NCBI RefSeq assembly: GCF_048128805.1
Contig: NC_136008.1
Location: 15,396,572 to 15,460,571 of the forward strand
Reading direction: 5' to 3'
DNA: 64,000 nucleotides
DNA from: Centroberyx gerrardi
Lineage: Eukaryota; Chordata; Actinopteri; Beryciformes; Berycidae
Part shown: positions 25,650 through 36,300 of the stretch, in pieces
Numbering within the stretch: position 1 is the stretch's first letter
Layout of the letters: every line of letters starts with the position of its first letter
Notes under the pieces: model-generated
The model's input: the letters and a program-made list of their open reading frames with translations, nothing else
Told to the model about the DNA's origin: nothing
The model's database searches: none
Position numbers and translations under genes: made by a program

Positions 25650-28600
25650 TCAGCTGTTGGCTGTGGACCCCGGCTCTGGAGACTGCAGGAACTCGTAGGG
25701 ATCGTGAACCATCTCAGACTGGTCTCCGACACCCAGGTGTGATGGGCTCCCTGTAGACGAAAGAGGACATGGTTCTGAGGCCGCTGCAATGGTGTCAAGA
25801 CTCTATGGAAATTTGCAAAGAACATTGAGCAGACCAAAATAAAAAAAAGTGGATGCCTAACATTTAGTTGATATTTATGAGATAGTGACGCACTAGCAGC
25901 ATGCATTAGATTAGAGCATGTAACTATAGTAGCATAGCTTGTTAACACAGTAATTATACTGATATAAGAAAGGCACAAGAGACAAACCACTCTAAATTGT
26001 GCCCTAAACCAACAAGGCCGCTAACATTTTTAAGGTGCTCAGGGGGTATGCATTATTGGAGCGGCATGCTTGCGCGTCCAATTGCAACACCATCTAGCGT
26101 CTCATTGGGACTAATCCTGTGCGTAACATCCTCACAGACACACACTGCCGAACACACAGACACCAGCTGTTACTGAGGTGCTCTGTCCCAAGCACCCAAT
26201 AAACAAACACATTTGTGTGTTGCTCCTGTTACCAGTACCTAGGTGGTGCTGGTCCCTCTCTGAGGCGTTGGAGAGGGAGGACAGGTTGGAAGAGGGTCTG
26301 GAGCCAACCCTGTCCACCTGAGCCTCCTGGAACTCCTGCAGGAGTTTGTCTGCATCGTCAAACTGCTGCTGGCTCTCCTCGTTCCCCGGTTCTTTCTTCA
26401 CTGTTTTACCTAATGAGGGAGGAGAGAAGGTCAGATCAATTTGGGAAATGTAATGGAGACAATGCTGAAAACATTGAAGAGTGTTGATAAGGATAATCAC
26501 CTAAGGAGTTCAGCATGGATATATCCAGAGACATATCAGGGTAGTTCTTCATTGACATGAAGTCCAGCACTGAACTGCTCTCTCCCAGACCAGAGCCATC
26601 TGCCATCTGGACAAACATACACAGCTTCAATCAGTCAATCAAGCATAATTGGACAACACAAGCACAGCATTATTTACTACAACCATTACTAACAATGTCG
26701 TGTTATCTTCAACCAGTTATAGCATACCTGCATGTCGCAAATGTTAGTCTTGGTTTCATCAGGTTTCAGTGGCAAATTTCTTTTCTGAAATGTAAAATAA
26801 GCATCATCTATAAACCACTGGAAACAAAACATGGCAGAAATGGTCCACAAAATCTTACCCTGGAGTGGATGAATGATTAATATGATGAGAAGTAATGTGT
26901 GTAATAATGTAAATAGCTGAGTCACTGGTAGGATACCTGTCGAATCTGATTGACGGCTTTAACGTGATCGCCTGCTGTCATCTTATCCAGAAGCCCATCA
27001 ACCAAATGCTTGGTGACACTTCCACAGCCCTTGACAAACTCTTGTATGCTGAGAGCCAAAGTAAACAAATCACAAACTGAAATTGGAAACATCATTTTAT
27101 CACTACAGCATTTCAAATGTAACCGTGTCCTATGACGGAAAAGGACCCTACCTGAGAGCACACTGTACTCCTGTGTCATCTCCATAGGCCGAATATAACG
27201 TGTCCATCTCATCAGGCAGCAGGTCTGGGAAGATGGTGTTCTTCTGAAGGCTCTGAGTGTTGTAGGCGCTGCTCAGGAACGTCACTACAGGACAAGAACA
27301 GAGCATAATCCATAACAAACTACAGACATTGGCCTGGCTTTCTTCAGTAATTGTTGATGAAACTGGACTCAAATTTGAGTCTTCACTGCAATAACGTACC
27401 CTTGTGTCTCCTGTCATCTTTGAAACCCAAGGTTGTCAATCCAGGCAGTAGCTTATTTGACAGGGAACTCAGGTCAACAGTATGGGTCTCCTCTTCTGCA
27501 ACACACAAGACAGAAAAATGTACTTCTCTCCAAGATACCAAAGATGAAAGTCACCTGGTGTCGGTCCTGAGACTACAGAGTTTTTAGCGGAGCTTTTATA
27601 ACAGCCTTTTAAACCACAAGAAGAAAGGATACCAAACCTTCTGCATCAGGGTCAAGCTGATTTACAACAGTATACAGTAGAGAACTGTCTGTCTCTTTAC
27701 GCAAGTAGCCCATCTGAAAACATAGGAACAGAGACAGCATGCAGTCAACACAAACTACACTGAAAAGACAGAGCCCACACACCCAGTTGCTCCAATAACA
27801 CCTTCATGTTCCCAGCCCAAAGACTCTGGGTCAGGTCAAACTTGTGCATGCCCGATTTCTACTGAGTCATTTTATTTCAACTTTGAGCCCAGAAGTCAAT
27901 AGTGTAATCCAACAGTAAATACAAAGTGATGTGCTTAAGGAGTTACTTAAAAGGACCATTGCAGCATCTTTGGACTTATCTACCAATGTCACCCTCACAT
28001 ACAGACCTGCCTGTAGTAACTGAGAAAATTGTGATTCATGTCAGCTGTGGCTCAGTACACAACTAGTGTAGCCACCTCGCTACAAAAAAAACCCCCACCA
28101 CCACCAGAGTGTATAAATGGGATCACAAAAGTCACTCTATAAAGAGGCTAATTAATCCTCCAGATGACTCCATGTATAAGTGTCATTCAAAGTCCAATCA
28201 TGCATACATGTCTTTTTATCTCTGGTTGTTTTTCCCCCCCATTACTAACTTTTAACATTTTTGTATACTCTACATTTTTGCAAGTCTGACCTAATTCATC
28301 CATTTAATTTTGAGTCATAAAAGCACCATGGGGAAACAATATATCTACCTACACAGTTTAACATGATAGTTAATTAAACATCTCAAACGTCAAACCCACT
28401 TATGAGCTACAATGGGCCTCTCAAACATGTACTCCTGTTAAACATGGGAAGAAGCTGGTAGAAAAACAAAGTATAGGTCTAAACAGACCAAACCTGTCAG
28501 TATATAATATTGCTATCAGTTAAGTGGAAGACCTTAGAGTTGGACGTGTAACGGTTGATGCGATCCCGGGCTTCATCTGCAGCATGTTCTACCAGGGCCA

Positions 28601-31501
28601 GAACATGCTCCTCCGCTGTACTGTCGGTCAAACTGCAAGCGTTTCCCTCTGGTTCATACAGGTAGCTGAGATCAGAGAAGCAACAATGTTATTACACCAG
28701 AGCATTATGCTGAAAGTGCACTAGATCACAAAATCACAAGGCTAGGCTTTTCACACCATATCTCATTTGTTCAGAGGTCACAAAGAAAAGTCACATTTAA
28801 TCTAGACATTACACGTGTGTGGTATACCTGATGACTTCCTTCATGTCTTTGACCGGCTGTTTTTTGGACTTCTTGGCTGATTCCACGGGGATAGGGATGA
28901 TCTCTGGCGGAGGTATATCGGCTGCAACGTCTTCATCTCCCAAAATGGCTGCCTGCTGGGTGAAATCCATGTCCTGCATGAAAGACATGCTGCGCTTCAA
29001 AGCTAACAGACGCTCCTGCAAGCACAGCAGAGATATGAGAGCCACAGGGCAACACTTTACTTCATCTGCATAACTGGCAAATGAGGGATAAGATGGCCAA
29101 GTGGGATGGGAAGGGATGGTGGAGAATTGATGATGGCGATGATTATGGTAATGATAATGATGCTTTACATTTAAAGGATTGACACAAAGCAAATAACTTA
29201 AGTCACTGATATGCCCATGCTCATATAATTTGGTATATTACTCTGCCCATGAGATCCATTCCATTTAATTGCGTAAGCATTGAAGCTGAAGTCAAAAAAA
29301 GAGAAAAAGTAACCAGTAAAAAATCTGTGATCAAAAGCTGATAAGAAAGGAACTGCAGCACTAATATAGAAGTGTATCAATAAATAACTTATCAATAAAG
29401 TCAGACCACAAGACAACTGATTCTGGCAAAAGCTCCTGTCAAATGGATAAAAATAAAAACGGGCAAGTTATAGTAAACTTATAATAATATCAGAAATCTA
29501 TTCATTCCCTCCATATGACCACATTACTTTGCTCATCATTTTGAAGCCTGTATGGAGCAGCTTCTTGGCAGCCTTGTAGTAGACAGTCTCTGGTCGGTTG
29601 TACACCATGGCATTGTCACACATCAGTTTAAAGTCCGCCTGGAGGGGGGGAAATGAGAGAATTTGAGTTGTTCAAACAGGCATGAAGGTTTACATACATT
29701 GCTTTCTTACACATCATAAATATTCACTATCCCAACTCAAAATCTTTAAGATGAGTATGTGGTGAAAAGTATCCTCACCTTGAATTCTGTAATAGTCTTG
29801 TACTCGTTGGTTGTTATCTTGTCTTTCATGGTGCTGAAGTCCATAGGATGTTTGATGATCATGGAGTAGCCAGGAGCAATCGCATCCGTCACTGGAAAGG
29901 AGAAGAATCCATGCGGGTCTTTCCTGTGAAGACAAGGGATGCACCATTGATGTGACAAAATGTTTCACTACAGCACCCGCCTTAGTCTTTCTTATGCTTC
30001 TGGGTCATTATAATATTACTAAAAACTCTCTAGTGACTGCCCTGTTGCAACAAGCAGCAGCACGACATTACAGGTGGACACTGCTATTAGACTTAGTCAG
30101 CATGCCTCACCTCTGGAGCTGGCGCAGAAAGTGCTCCAGGAGTTGCTGACGAGGAGTCGACTCATTCTCTGCGTTGGGACAGACAATAAATAAACTGGTT
30201 CTTTAACACATTTGGGTTAACATAAAATGTAATGTTTGCTTGGGAGAAGAATCTGATGTAGAAGGGCTTTTCTTACCTTGCTGTGTCCTGCAGGCTCGGA
30301 CCGGCCTGTCTCCCTGCTGCTCTACTTCCACCTTTATATTGGGGTGAAACTCATCCACTTCAGGCTCTATGTCAAATCTCTCTTTCTTCCGTTTCTTCTC
30401 TTCTGGCTGATGAGATACGTGCATGATGTGAGACAAAATGATCAGTACGAACTTACTGGGCATATATTGAGGATAAAGCGATGTTTGCTCACCTCTACTC
30501 CAATACTAATACTCTTTGGCAATGTGAAAGGTTCAACTGGCACACCACCACTGGCAGCAGTTGGAGCTGCTGCCTCCGATGATTCATTCTGCTCTCGCTC
30601 TCTCTTCTTCCTCTTTTCCTCCTGTGAGCAAAATGACAGTTTTAACTCATAACACTGGACAACACATTATTAGGATGAAAGAACCTTCTTCCTTGAACTA
30701 ACCTTCCGTCGTCTTCTCTCCTCATCATCCACGTGCTTGTCTTTATCCTTTTCAGACTTTTTCTTCTTCTTCTTCTTTTTCTCTTTGTGGCGTTCTCGCT
30801 CATGGTCTGATCTGTCATCATAGTAGCTGGAGTCGTGGCCCGAGCCAGACAGCTCTGTCACCTCGCTTCCGCCAACTTTGAGCACAAGCTTCAGGGGCTT
30901 CTCAAGGGGCTTGTCCTCATAGTCTACAAACAAAAAACACAATATCATCAGTGGTAAAATCACACTCTTGATGATGTTTGAATGATGAATCTCAGTGTGT
31001 GAGGTGATTAAGAGAAAGAGTTTGGGTGCAGTAGGTTGGCATGTGGGGTGCTGATCAATTGAGTATGACAATGAGCTGTATGGCCTAACTGATGGATGTG
31101 ATGGAGCCTCCTCATCTAGCTAATTAATACTGATATAGTAACGGCAGATTAGTTGTATTAAAACAAACTGATGAAACCTGTTCTTTCAGTGCCGAAAATT
31201 TGCCTGACTGGGCATTTCTGCAGAACAATAAACTAACTGCTGCTCTAACCAAACAGCGAACTGGTCAAGCCAAGGTTTTTGCACTGAGCAGTTGTTAATG
31301 AGGGATAACTTTTAACGAAAACTAACAAAACCCTCTTTGCTACCACCGGCCAGCTAGCCAGCTAAGCTAGCTAAGGTAAAGCTAACGCTAACAAAAACAG
31401 AACAAAAGCTCGTGTTGTAGCGAATAGTCCGTGTGCGTTTAACGTTAGATACCATCAACTGTTCTCCACTCCGGTTTATGCTTCTTGTGTTTCTTCCCCA
31501 T
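25650..31501 (-). CDS. brd9: Bromodomain-containing protein 9 (BRD9)
   Basis: Seventeen minus-strand exons: 31453-31501 (ATG), 30703-30923, 30493-30621, 30277-30406, 30111-30168, 29779-29923, 29528-29638, 28828-29015, 28533-28665, 27638-27713, 27400-27495, 27152-27284, 26937-27048, 26728-26784, 26501-26606, 26239-26409 and 25650-25750 (TGA). Summed length is 671 aa, against 597 aa for human. The N-terminus begins MGKKHKKHK and has a long lysine tract (KEKKKKKKKKSEKDK). The bromodomain spans about residues 180-285, with the ZA-loop FPVTDAIAPGYSMIIKHPMD and the acetyl-lysine-binding asparagine in NAMVYNRP (N258). The following DUF3512 region and Ser-rich tail (SRPSSNLSSLSNASERDQHH, DPYEFLQSPEP) are family hallmarks. 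BRD9 is a nuclear subunit of the non-canonical BAF remodelling complex. Donors after 28533 (GTCTTC) and 27638 (GTTTGG) are weak. The 129-nt third exon has no obvious human counterpart. Confidence 0.95.
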
Positions 31502-31999
31502 TTCTTCGTATTTATAATTTACAAAGAGGTATGTTTACTGCAGTCATCTAGCTAATCGCTAGCGTTATAACAATCGCTGCGACAAGAAAGCTGGCAAGCG
31601 GAAGTGATCCATCAATAACAAATAATGTTTTTCCGGTTGAACAAAACTGCGCGCTGAATTCAATACTATTCTTTGAACATAGTATTGACAGCTGACCATT
31701 GATAACGGCTTGTGTATCCGGACTTCGCTAGGTCGGAGCAAAAATCCACCTTTGCTAAATGTTCCGACGTCATTTAACATATTTATCGATATTGCTAACT
31801 GGCTAGCTAAATTGGTTGGGGGAATGTTAGCTAGTTAGCTGCATCAGCATCATGCTAGCTAACTTTAGCAAATGGAGAAGTGCTCTTAGTTTGGGCTTGC
31901 TAGCATGGCAAACTCAACTGTTTGATAATAATATTGAACATTAGCTAACTATGTGCAGAATATTGCTGTTAAAAATGTATTGTCAACAGTTTCACAGAA
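31502..31999. promoter_or_regulatory. Probable bidirectional promoter between brd9 and trip13
   Basis: Only 498 bp separate the two divergent start codons. The region, together with brd9 intron 1, is studded with GCTAGC, TTAGCTA and AACGTTAG-type motifs (for example about 31362-31396, 31432-31450, 31550-31565, 31795-31865). These occur on both strands and are a pattern I associate with teleost promoter regions. An acceptor-like TTTCACAG two bases before the trip13 ATG suggests that trip13 has a non-coding first exon somewhere in this gap. No TATA box is evident near either start. Promoter function is inferred from geometry. Confidence 0.6.
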
Positions 32000-32148
32000 A
32001 TGGAAGGTGACAGAATGGAGGCTGGAAATCAGAAAGAAAACATCCATGTGGAGGTCCATGTTAAATCTCACAGGTAAGGAGCAGTTCAATCATGTTGATG
32101 ATTGTGTGTAGAAGCCAGACTAGGTCCTCTCAGGAATGCAGAACACAA

Positions 32149-32200
<52 letters not shown>

Positions 32201-35200
32201 TACAAACTGTCCAAGGGAGCCAGGTGGAATGATCATTAAATTAAGTTCTTGCAGACATACTTTCCTACCCAATATTGCCTGTTCCTGTTCATGTTCATAT
32301 TTCAGCACAGCCAAACGGTCTGAGGTGGGGACACATGTCCTGGCTCTGCTGAACCGCCATAGCATGGTTTTTGGAAACTACAAATGGACAGAGTTTGATG
32401 AAGATTTACTCAGGAAAAACGTGGAATCTGTGACTATAGCTGATACAGAGAAAAGGGTAAGACAAGTTTGGCATTCTGGTGTACTGAAACTGTCAGTATT
32501 TTTCCAGTAAGTTACAGCATTGTGTTATTCATAAATGTGTACATTTTCCCCATCCAGCCCATTGACCTGAAGAGCTGCTCTGTCTCCCTTCACATCTTCA
32601 CTCTGAACGATGATGGACCCAGCACGGTCAGTTTGGAGGAGGAGGAGGAGCTTTCAGCAGCCAATCACTGGTTGCTGCCAGCAGGTGAGATGACACTGCA
32701 GAGGATATTAAGCCACAACAATAACATCAACAACAATAATAATGATAAACTAGTGATAATTCTTTCAGTTCAGTTCTTTCAGTTCAGTTCTTTCAATTGG
32801 TATTGGCTCTGTATTAGCCTGATGAAGATCCTGCATCTTCATCTATCCTGCCCTGCTGCAATGACCAGATTTCCCATCAGGATCATTAAAGTTTCATCTT
32901 ATCTTATCTTATTTCCCTAAAATGACTTGACCTGTGTTTGTTTTTTAACAGCCGAATTTCATGGGATTTGGGAGAGTCTGGTATATGAGAGTGGGGTCAA
33001 AACCCAGGTAAAAAATTAAGGCAGTTGAGAGTGAAATAACTATGCATCACCATTCCATCTTGCTAAACTTCAGATTATTTCTTTTTTCCTTTAGCTCTTG
33101 GATTATGTCTCAACAACAATTTACTTCTCAGACAAAAATGTAGACAGCAACCTGATTTCATGGAACCGTGTCGTGCTGCTTCATGGTAATTAACTAATAA
33201 GGAATCTATTGTTTGATTGTGTATTGTAGTCTTGTGTATTGTATTGTCCTGTTGCACTGTGGTCCAGAAGGAACAACATTTCGTTCATCTACATACTGAG
33301 CACTGTATATGGTTGAATGACAATAAATCTGCTTGACTTGACTTGAATTGTATGTCAGGATCTGTCAGAGGTGATAATGCTGAAATGCAAAATAATTGAT
33401 GACTTATCTGATACTGATATTGTTATCTGTGCCCACATTCAGGGCCCCCAGGCACAGGGAAGACGTCACTGTGCAAAGCCCTTGCCCAGAAGCTGTCAAT
33501 CAGACTATCAAGCCGGTAAGAGTGTCCTCATTTAGGGGAAATGGCTTCGGCAGTAACTCTACACCTGCTGTTTTCATTTCACCTTGCACTCCTCTCCCTG
33601 CAGGTATTCTTATGGGCAGTTTGTAGAGATAAACAGCCACAGCCTGTTCTCAAAGTGGTTCTCAGAGGTACAGCTGGCTCCTTTTGCTTAATTGCAGTTA
33701 TTGCGTATTCTTGTTGGAACTGGTATTATTTTGATAGCTAACCGCACTTCTTTGTTACAGAGCGGTAAGCTGGTCACAAAGATGTTTCAGAAGATCCAGC
33801 AGCTGATAGATGACAAAGATGCTCTTGTGTTTGTTCTGATCGATGAGGTAAAAAACGGCTTTGTGGTATTAACCTGGAATTTTAATCAATCTAAGCCCCC
33901 AAATTATTTTAACAAGCACATTTCAAAATTCACTTTTCTAGTTTTGGTTCAGAATAAATTGGTTTCTTTCCTGTTTTTTTCTGTCTAATATTGTCTGTGA
34001 TTGGCTGGTTATATCTCACTCCAGATTCACTAGAATAACACAGAAGACTTGCTTGTCCAGTTAAATGTTGTAGCTTAGTTATTCTATGTTTTTGGAGTGG
34101 TGCTGCCATAATCAAAGCTGTGCCCTCTGTGTTGTGGTGGACAGGTGGAGAGTCTGACGGCTGCCAGGAACGCCTGCCAGGCGGGAACAGAACCGTCCGA
34201 CGCCATCCGAGTGGTCAACTCCGTCCTCACACAGCTGGACCAGATCAAACGGTCAGACGGTTGTATTGCATGTACTATATGAACTGAATAAATGCCAAGT
34301 CTCTTCTGAAGAAAATGCTCACTTCACTTATCTCTAGTGTTGCGTTCATTCCATAATGACTGAGATACTGAAGAAAATAGAATCCGCACTCGCATCTTTT
34401 CACTTGTTTAACGTCACTTTTTGGTTTGCCAGCTGCATTTTTTTGTTTCTTTTTAATAGAAGAATAAACAAGTGACAAGATGTGAGCGCAGATTCTGTTT
34501 TCTTCAGTATTGCATGTACTATATTAAAACTTCTCTCTTAGGTTATATGAAACGTCTCAATTTAACATTCATAAAATCAGTCAGTTTTCACTGGAAAAAT
34601 CCCTCCAGGAGACTTTCATTTTGTCCCACTTGCTCGCGTATGTTTGACTTACAATTTCGGATGCGTTGTATTCCGTGCTCATAATTTAGACATTCGAACG
34701 TCGTGATCCTGACTACCTCCAACGTGACAGAGAAGATCGACCTGGCGTTTGTGGACCGAGCCGACATAAAGCAGTACATCGGTCCCCCGTCTGAGAAGGG
34801 CATCTATAACATCTACCTCTCCTGCCTGGAGGAGCTGATGAAGGTGAGAAAACAATCTAGTTACACTTTACATGAAATTGTTCATTACTTGTGTTGTATT
34901 GCTGCAGTAAAAAGTATGAAAGTATATCACAATAAGATAGAATGCAGAAAATAGCTAGATTTTATTATAACATGCGCCTAAAATGATTACAGAATCAACA
35001 GCAGCATGTAACATATTTTTTTAAACGACAATTGAATTGGGTGAGTTCATATATTTGAATGTACTGTGTGTTTAAACCTTATGATGTACTGTGTGCACAG
35101 TGCCAGATAATCTACCCCCGGCAGCAGCTGTTTGCCATGGTTGAGCTTGAGACTATGGGCTTTACAAAGAGTGTGCTGTTCGAACACAGTCTGACGCTAA

Positions 35201-35599
35201 GGAACATTGCTCTGTGAGTACAGGCTCCAATAATGCAATAACAGTCAAATCAGGTTCTCCATGCGCTAATCATAACATACAATACAATGCCAGTGGGAAT
35301 TTAAACAGCTGGAAGTTAATGTTTTGTTTTTCATTTCCAGAAAAAGCAAAGGTTTGAGTGGAAGAGCGCTCAGGAAGTTGCCGTTTCTGGCCCATGCACT
35401 GTTTGTAAAGGTAAGTGTTTGATTTCCCTCTGCAGAATGTAGAAAAGGGTGTTTTTGTTATTGGGTTATTGTTCTTTCATTTCATTTGTTTGTTTGCCTG
35501 TAGACACCAACAGTGACTCTTGAGAGGTTTCTGGAGGCTATGGACCAAGCAGTAGACAAACAGAGGGAGGAGAAAGCTAACCTGGTCAACGGTGTCTGA
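32000..35599 (+). CDS. trip13: Pachytene checkpoint protein 2 homologue, AAA+ ATPase TRIP13
   Basis: Thirteen exons: 32000-32073 (ATG), 32306-32456, 32558-32684, 32952-33007, 33095-33185, 33443-33515, 33604-33667, 33761-33847, 34145-34251, 34690-34843, 35101-35213, 35341-35410 and 35504-35599 (TGA). They give 420 aa; human TRIP13 is 432 aa. The N-terminal substrate-recognition domain is followed by Walker [10 protein letters not shown] (residues 167-175, catalytic-site K173), pore-loop region SKWFSESGKLV, Walker B LVFVLIDE (234-241), sensor-1 LTTSN and the arginine-finger region [14 protein letters not shown]. All motifs are intact. TRIP13/Pch2 with its adaptor p31comet unfolds HORMA-domain proteins (MAD2, HORMAD1/2), thereby silencing the spindle checkpoint and controlling meiotic recombination. 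ATG at 32000 is chosen as the first in-frame Met; a second Met lies 5 codons later. Intron 9 carries a direct-repeat-flanked insertion. Confidence 0.96.
32149..32200. repeat. (CA)n microsatellite in trip13 intron 1
   Basis: CATA units pass into a perfect (CA)n run of about 20 units. The run is intronic and non-coding. Confidence 0.9.
32830..32915 (+). repeat. 3' tail of a decayed non-LTR retroelement (trip13 intron 3)
   Basis: The text GATCATTAAAGTTTCATCTT, ending in tandem ATCTT units, resembles the 3' end of fish LINE elements, which often end in short tandem repeats of this type. Only the tail is present. Family not assigned. Confidence 0.4.
33225..33348 (+). repeat. 3' tail of a decayed retroelement with TTGAC repeats (trip13 intron 5)
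   Basis: GTTGCACTGTGGTCCAGAAG, then ACAACATTTCGTTC, then AATGACAATAAATCTGC and tandem CTTGA units, is a combination I recognise as a very common teleost repeat end. It is truncated on the 5' side. Confidence 0.5.
34263..34524. mobile_element. Direct-repeat-flanked hairpin insertion in trip13 intron 9
   Basis: Perfect 18-bp direct repeats (GTATTGCATGTACTATAT) at 34263-34280 and 34507-34524 bracket 226 bp. Within it, 34367-34410 and 34465-34508 form an imperfect inverted repeat of 44 bp (39 matches by hand count) around a 54-nt spacer; the right arm abuts the right direct repeat. The direct repeats could be target-site duplications of a small non-autonomous element, although 18 bp is longer than usual for terminal-inverted-repeat transposons. 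No coding capacity is present. The family is unknown to me. Confidence 0.5.
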
Positions 35600-36300
35600 A
35601 ATGAACACAGTGCCCAAAGGCTGATGCATTTGGTTCTTGAGCTATCAATCCCATGTCATGATGGTTTGTGGTTTGTAAATATACAACCCTGCCATCTTTT
35701 TATGAAGCCTTATCAATGCATTTGGCTGCACCGTGTTAGCAATTTTGGCTCAGGCTGTGAAAATAACATTGTTTTAACAAATACTGTCTTTAAGGTAAGA
35801 GCCTTCCTTCAGGTGGTGTGATGTATTGTGATGTTTTTTTTGTTTGGTGCTGCTACCTTAGAAGACCAAGTCCATGTCATTGTCAGTAGATTGTGTGGAC
35901 GCAGTTTGGTTTGAAGATGGGGTCACCAATGCTTGAATTCTCTAAAGTGCTATTAACTCAAATGTTTACTTTCTTACATTCTTACAATCAAAGTGTTGTT
36001 TTTTTTATAAATCCACAGCTTTAAAACTGCCAGCTTCTGTTGGATCCCAGGTTAACGTGCGTTTTTTTTTCACTGTTAAATTGTGTTTGTGTTTAGAAAG
36101 GATGTTCCTGATAGACCAACGTTAGTTCAAAGAAAATGTTCATTTATGACTTCTGTTTTTTCATTTTCAGAGGGTATATTTATGCTAACAACAAATCCTC
36201 TTTAAACTCAATCTCTGGATTCATATGTTCATAATGCCTCTATTTTGTATATAACATTGTAATAAACTATATTGTTTAAATTTTAGGTGGTTTGTGAAAT
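35600..36300 (+). other. trip13: trip13 3'UTR
   Basis: AT-rich sequence after the stop codon with no further coding exon. AATAAA at 36261-36266 is the likely polyadenylation signal, about 660 bp past the stop. The 3' boundary is therefore approximate. Confidence 0.65.
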
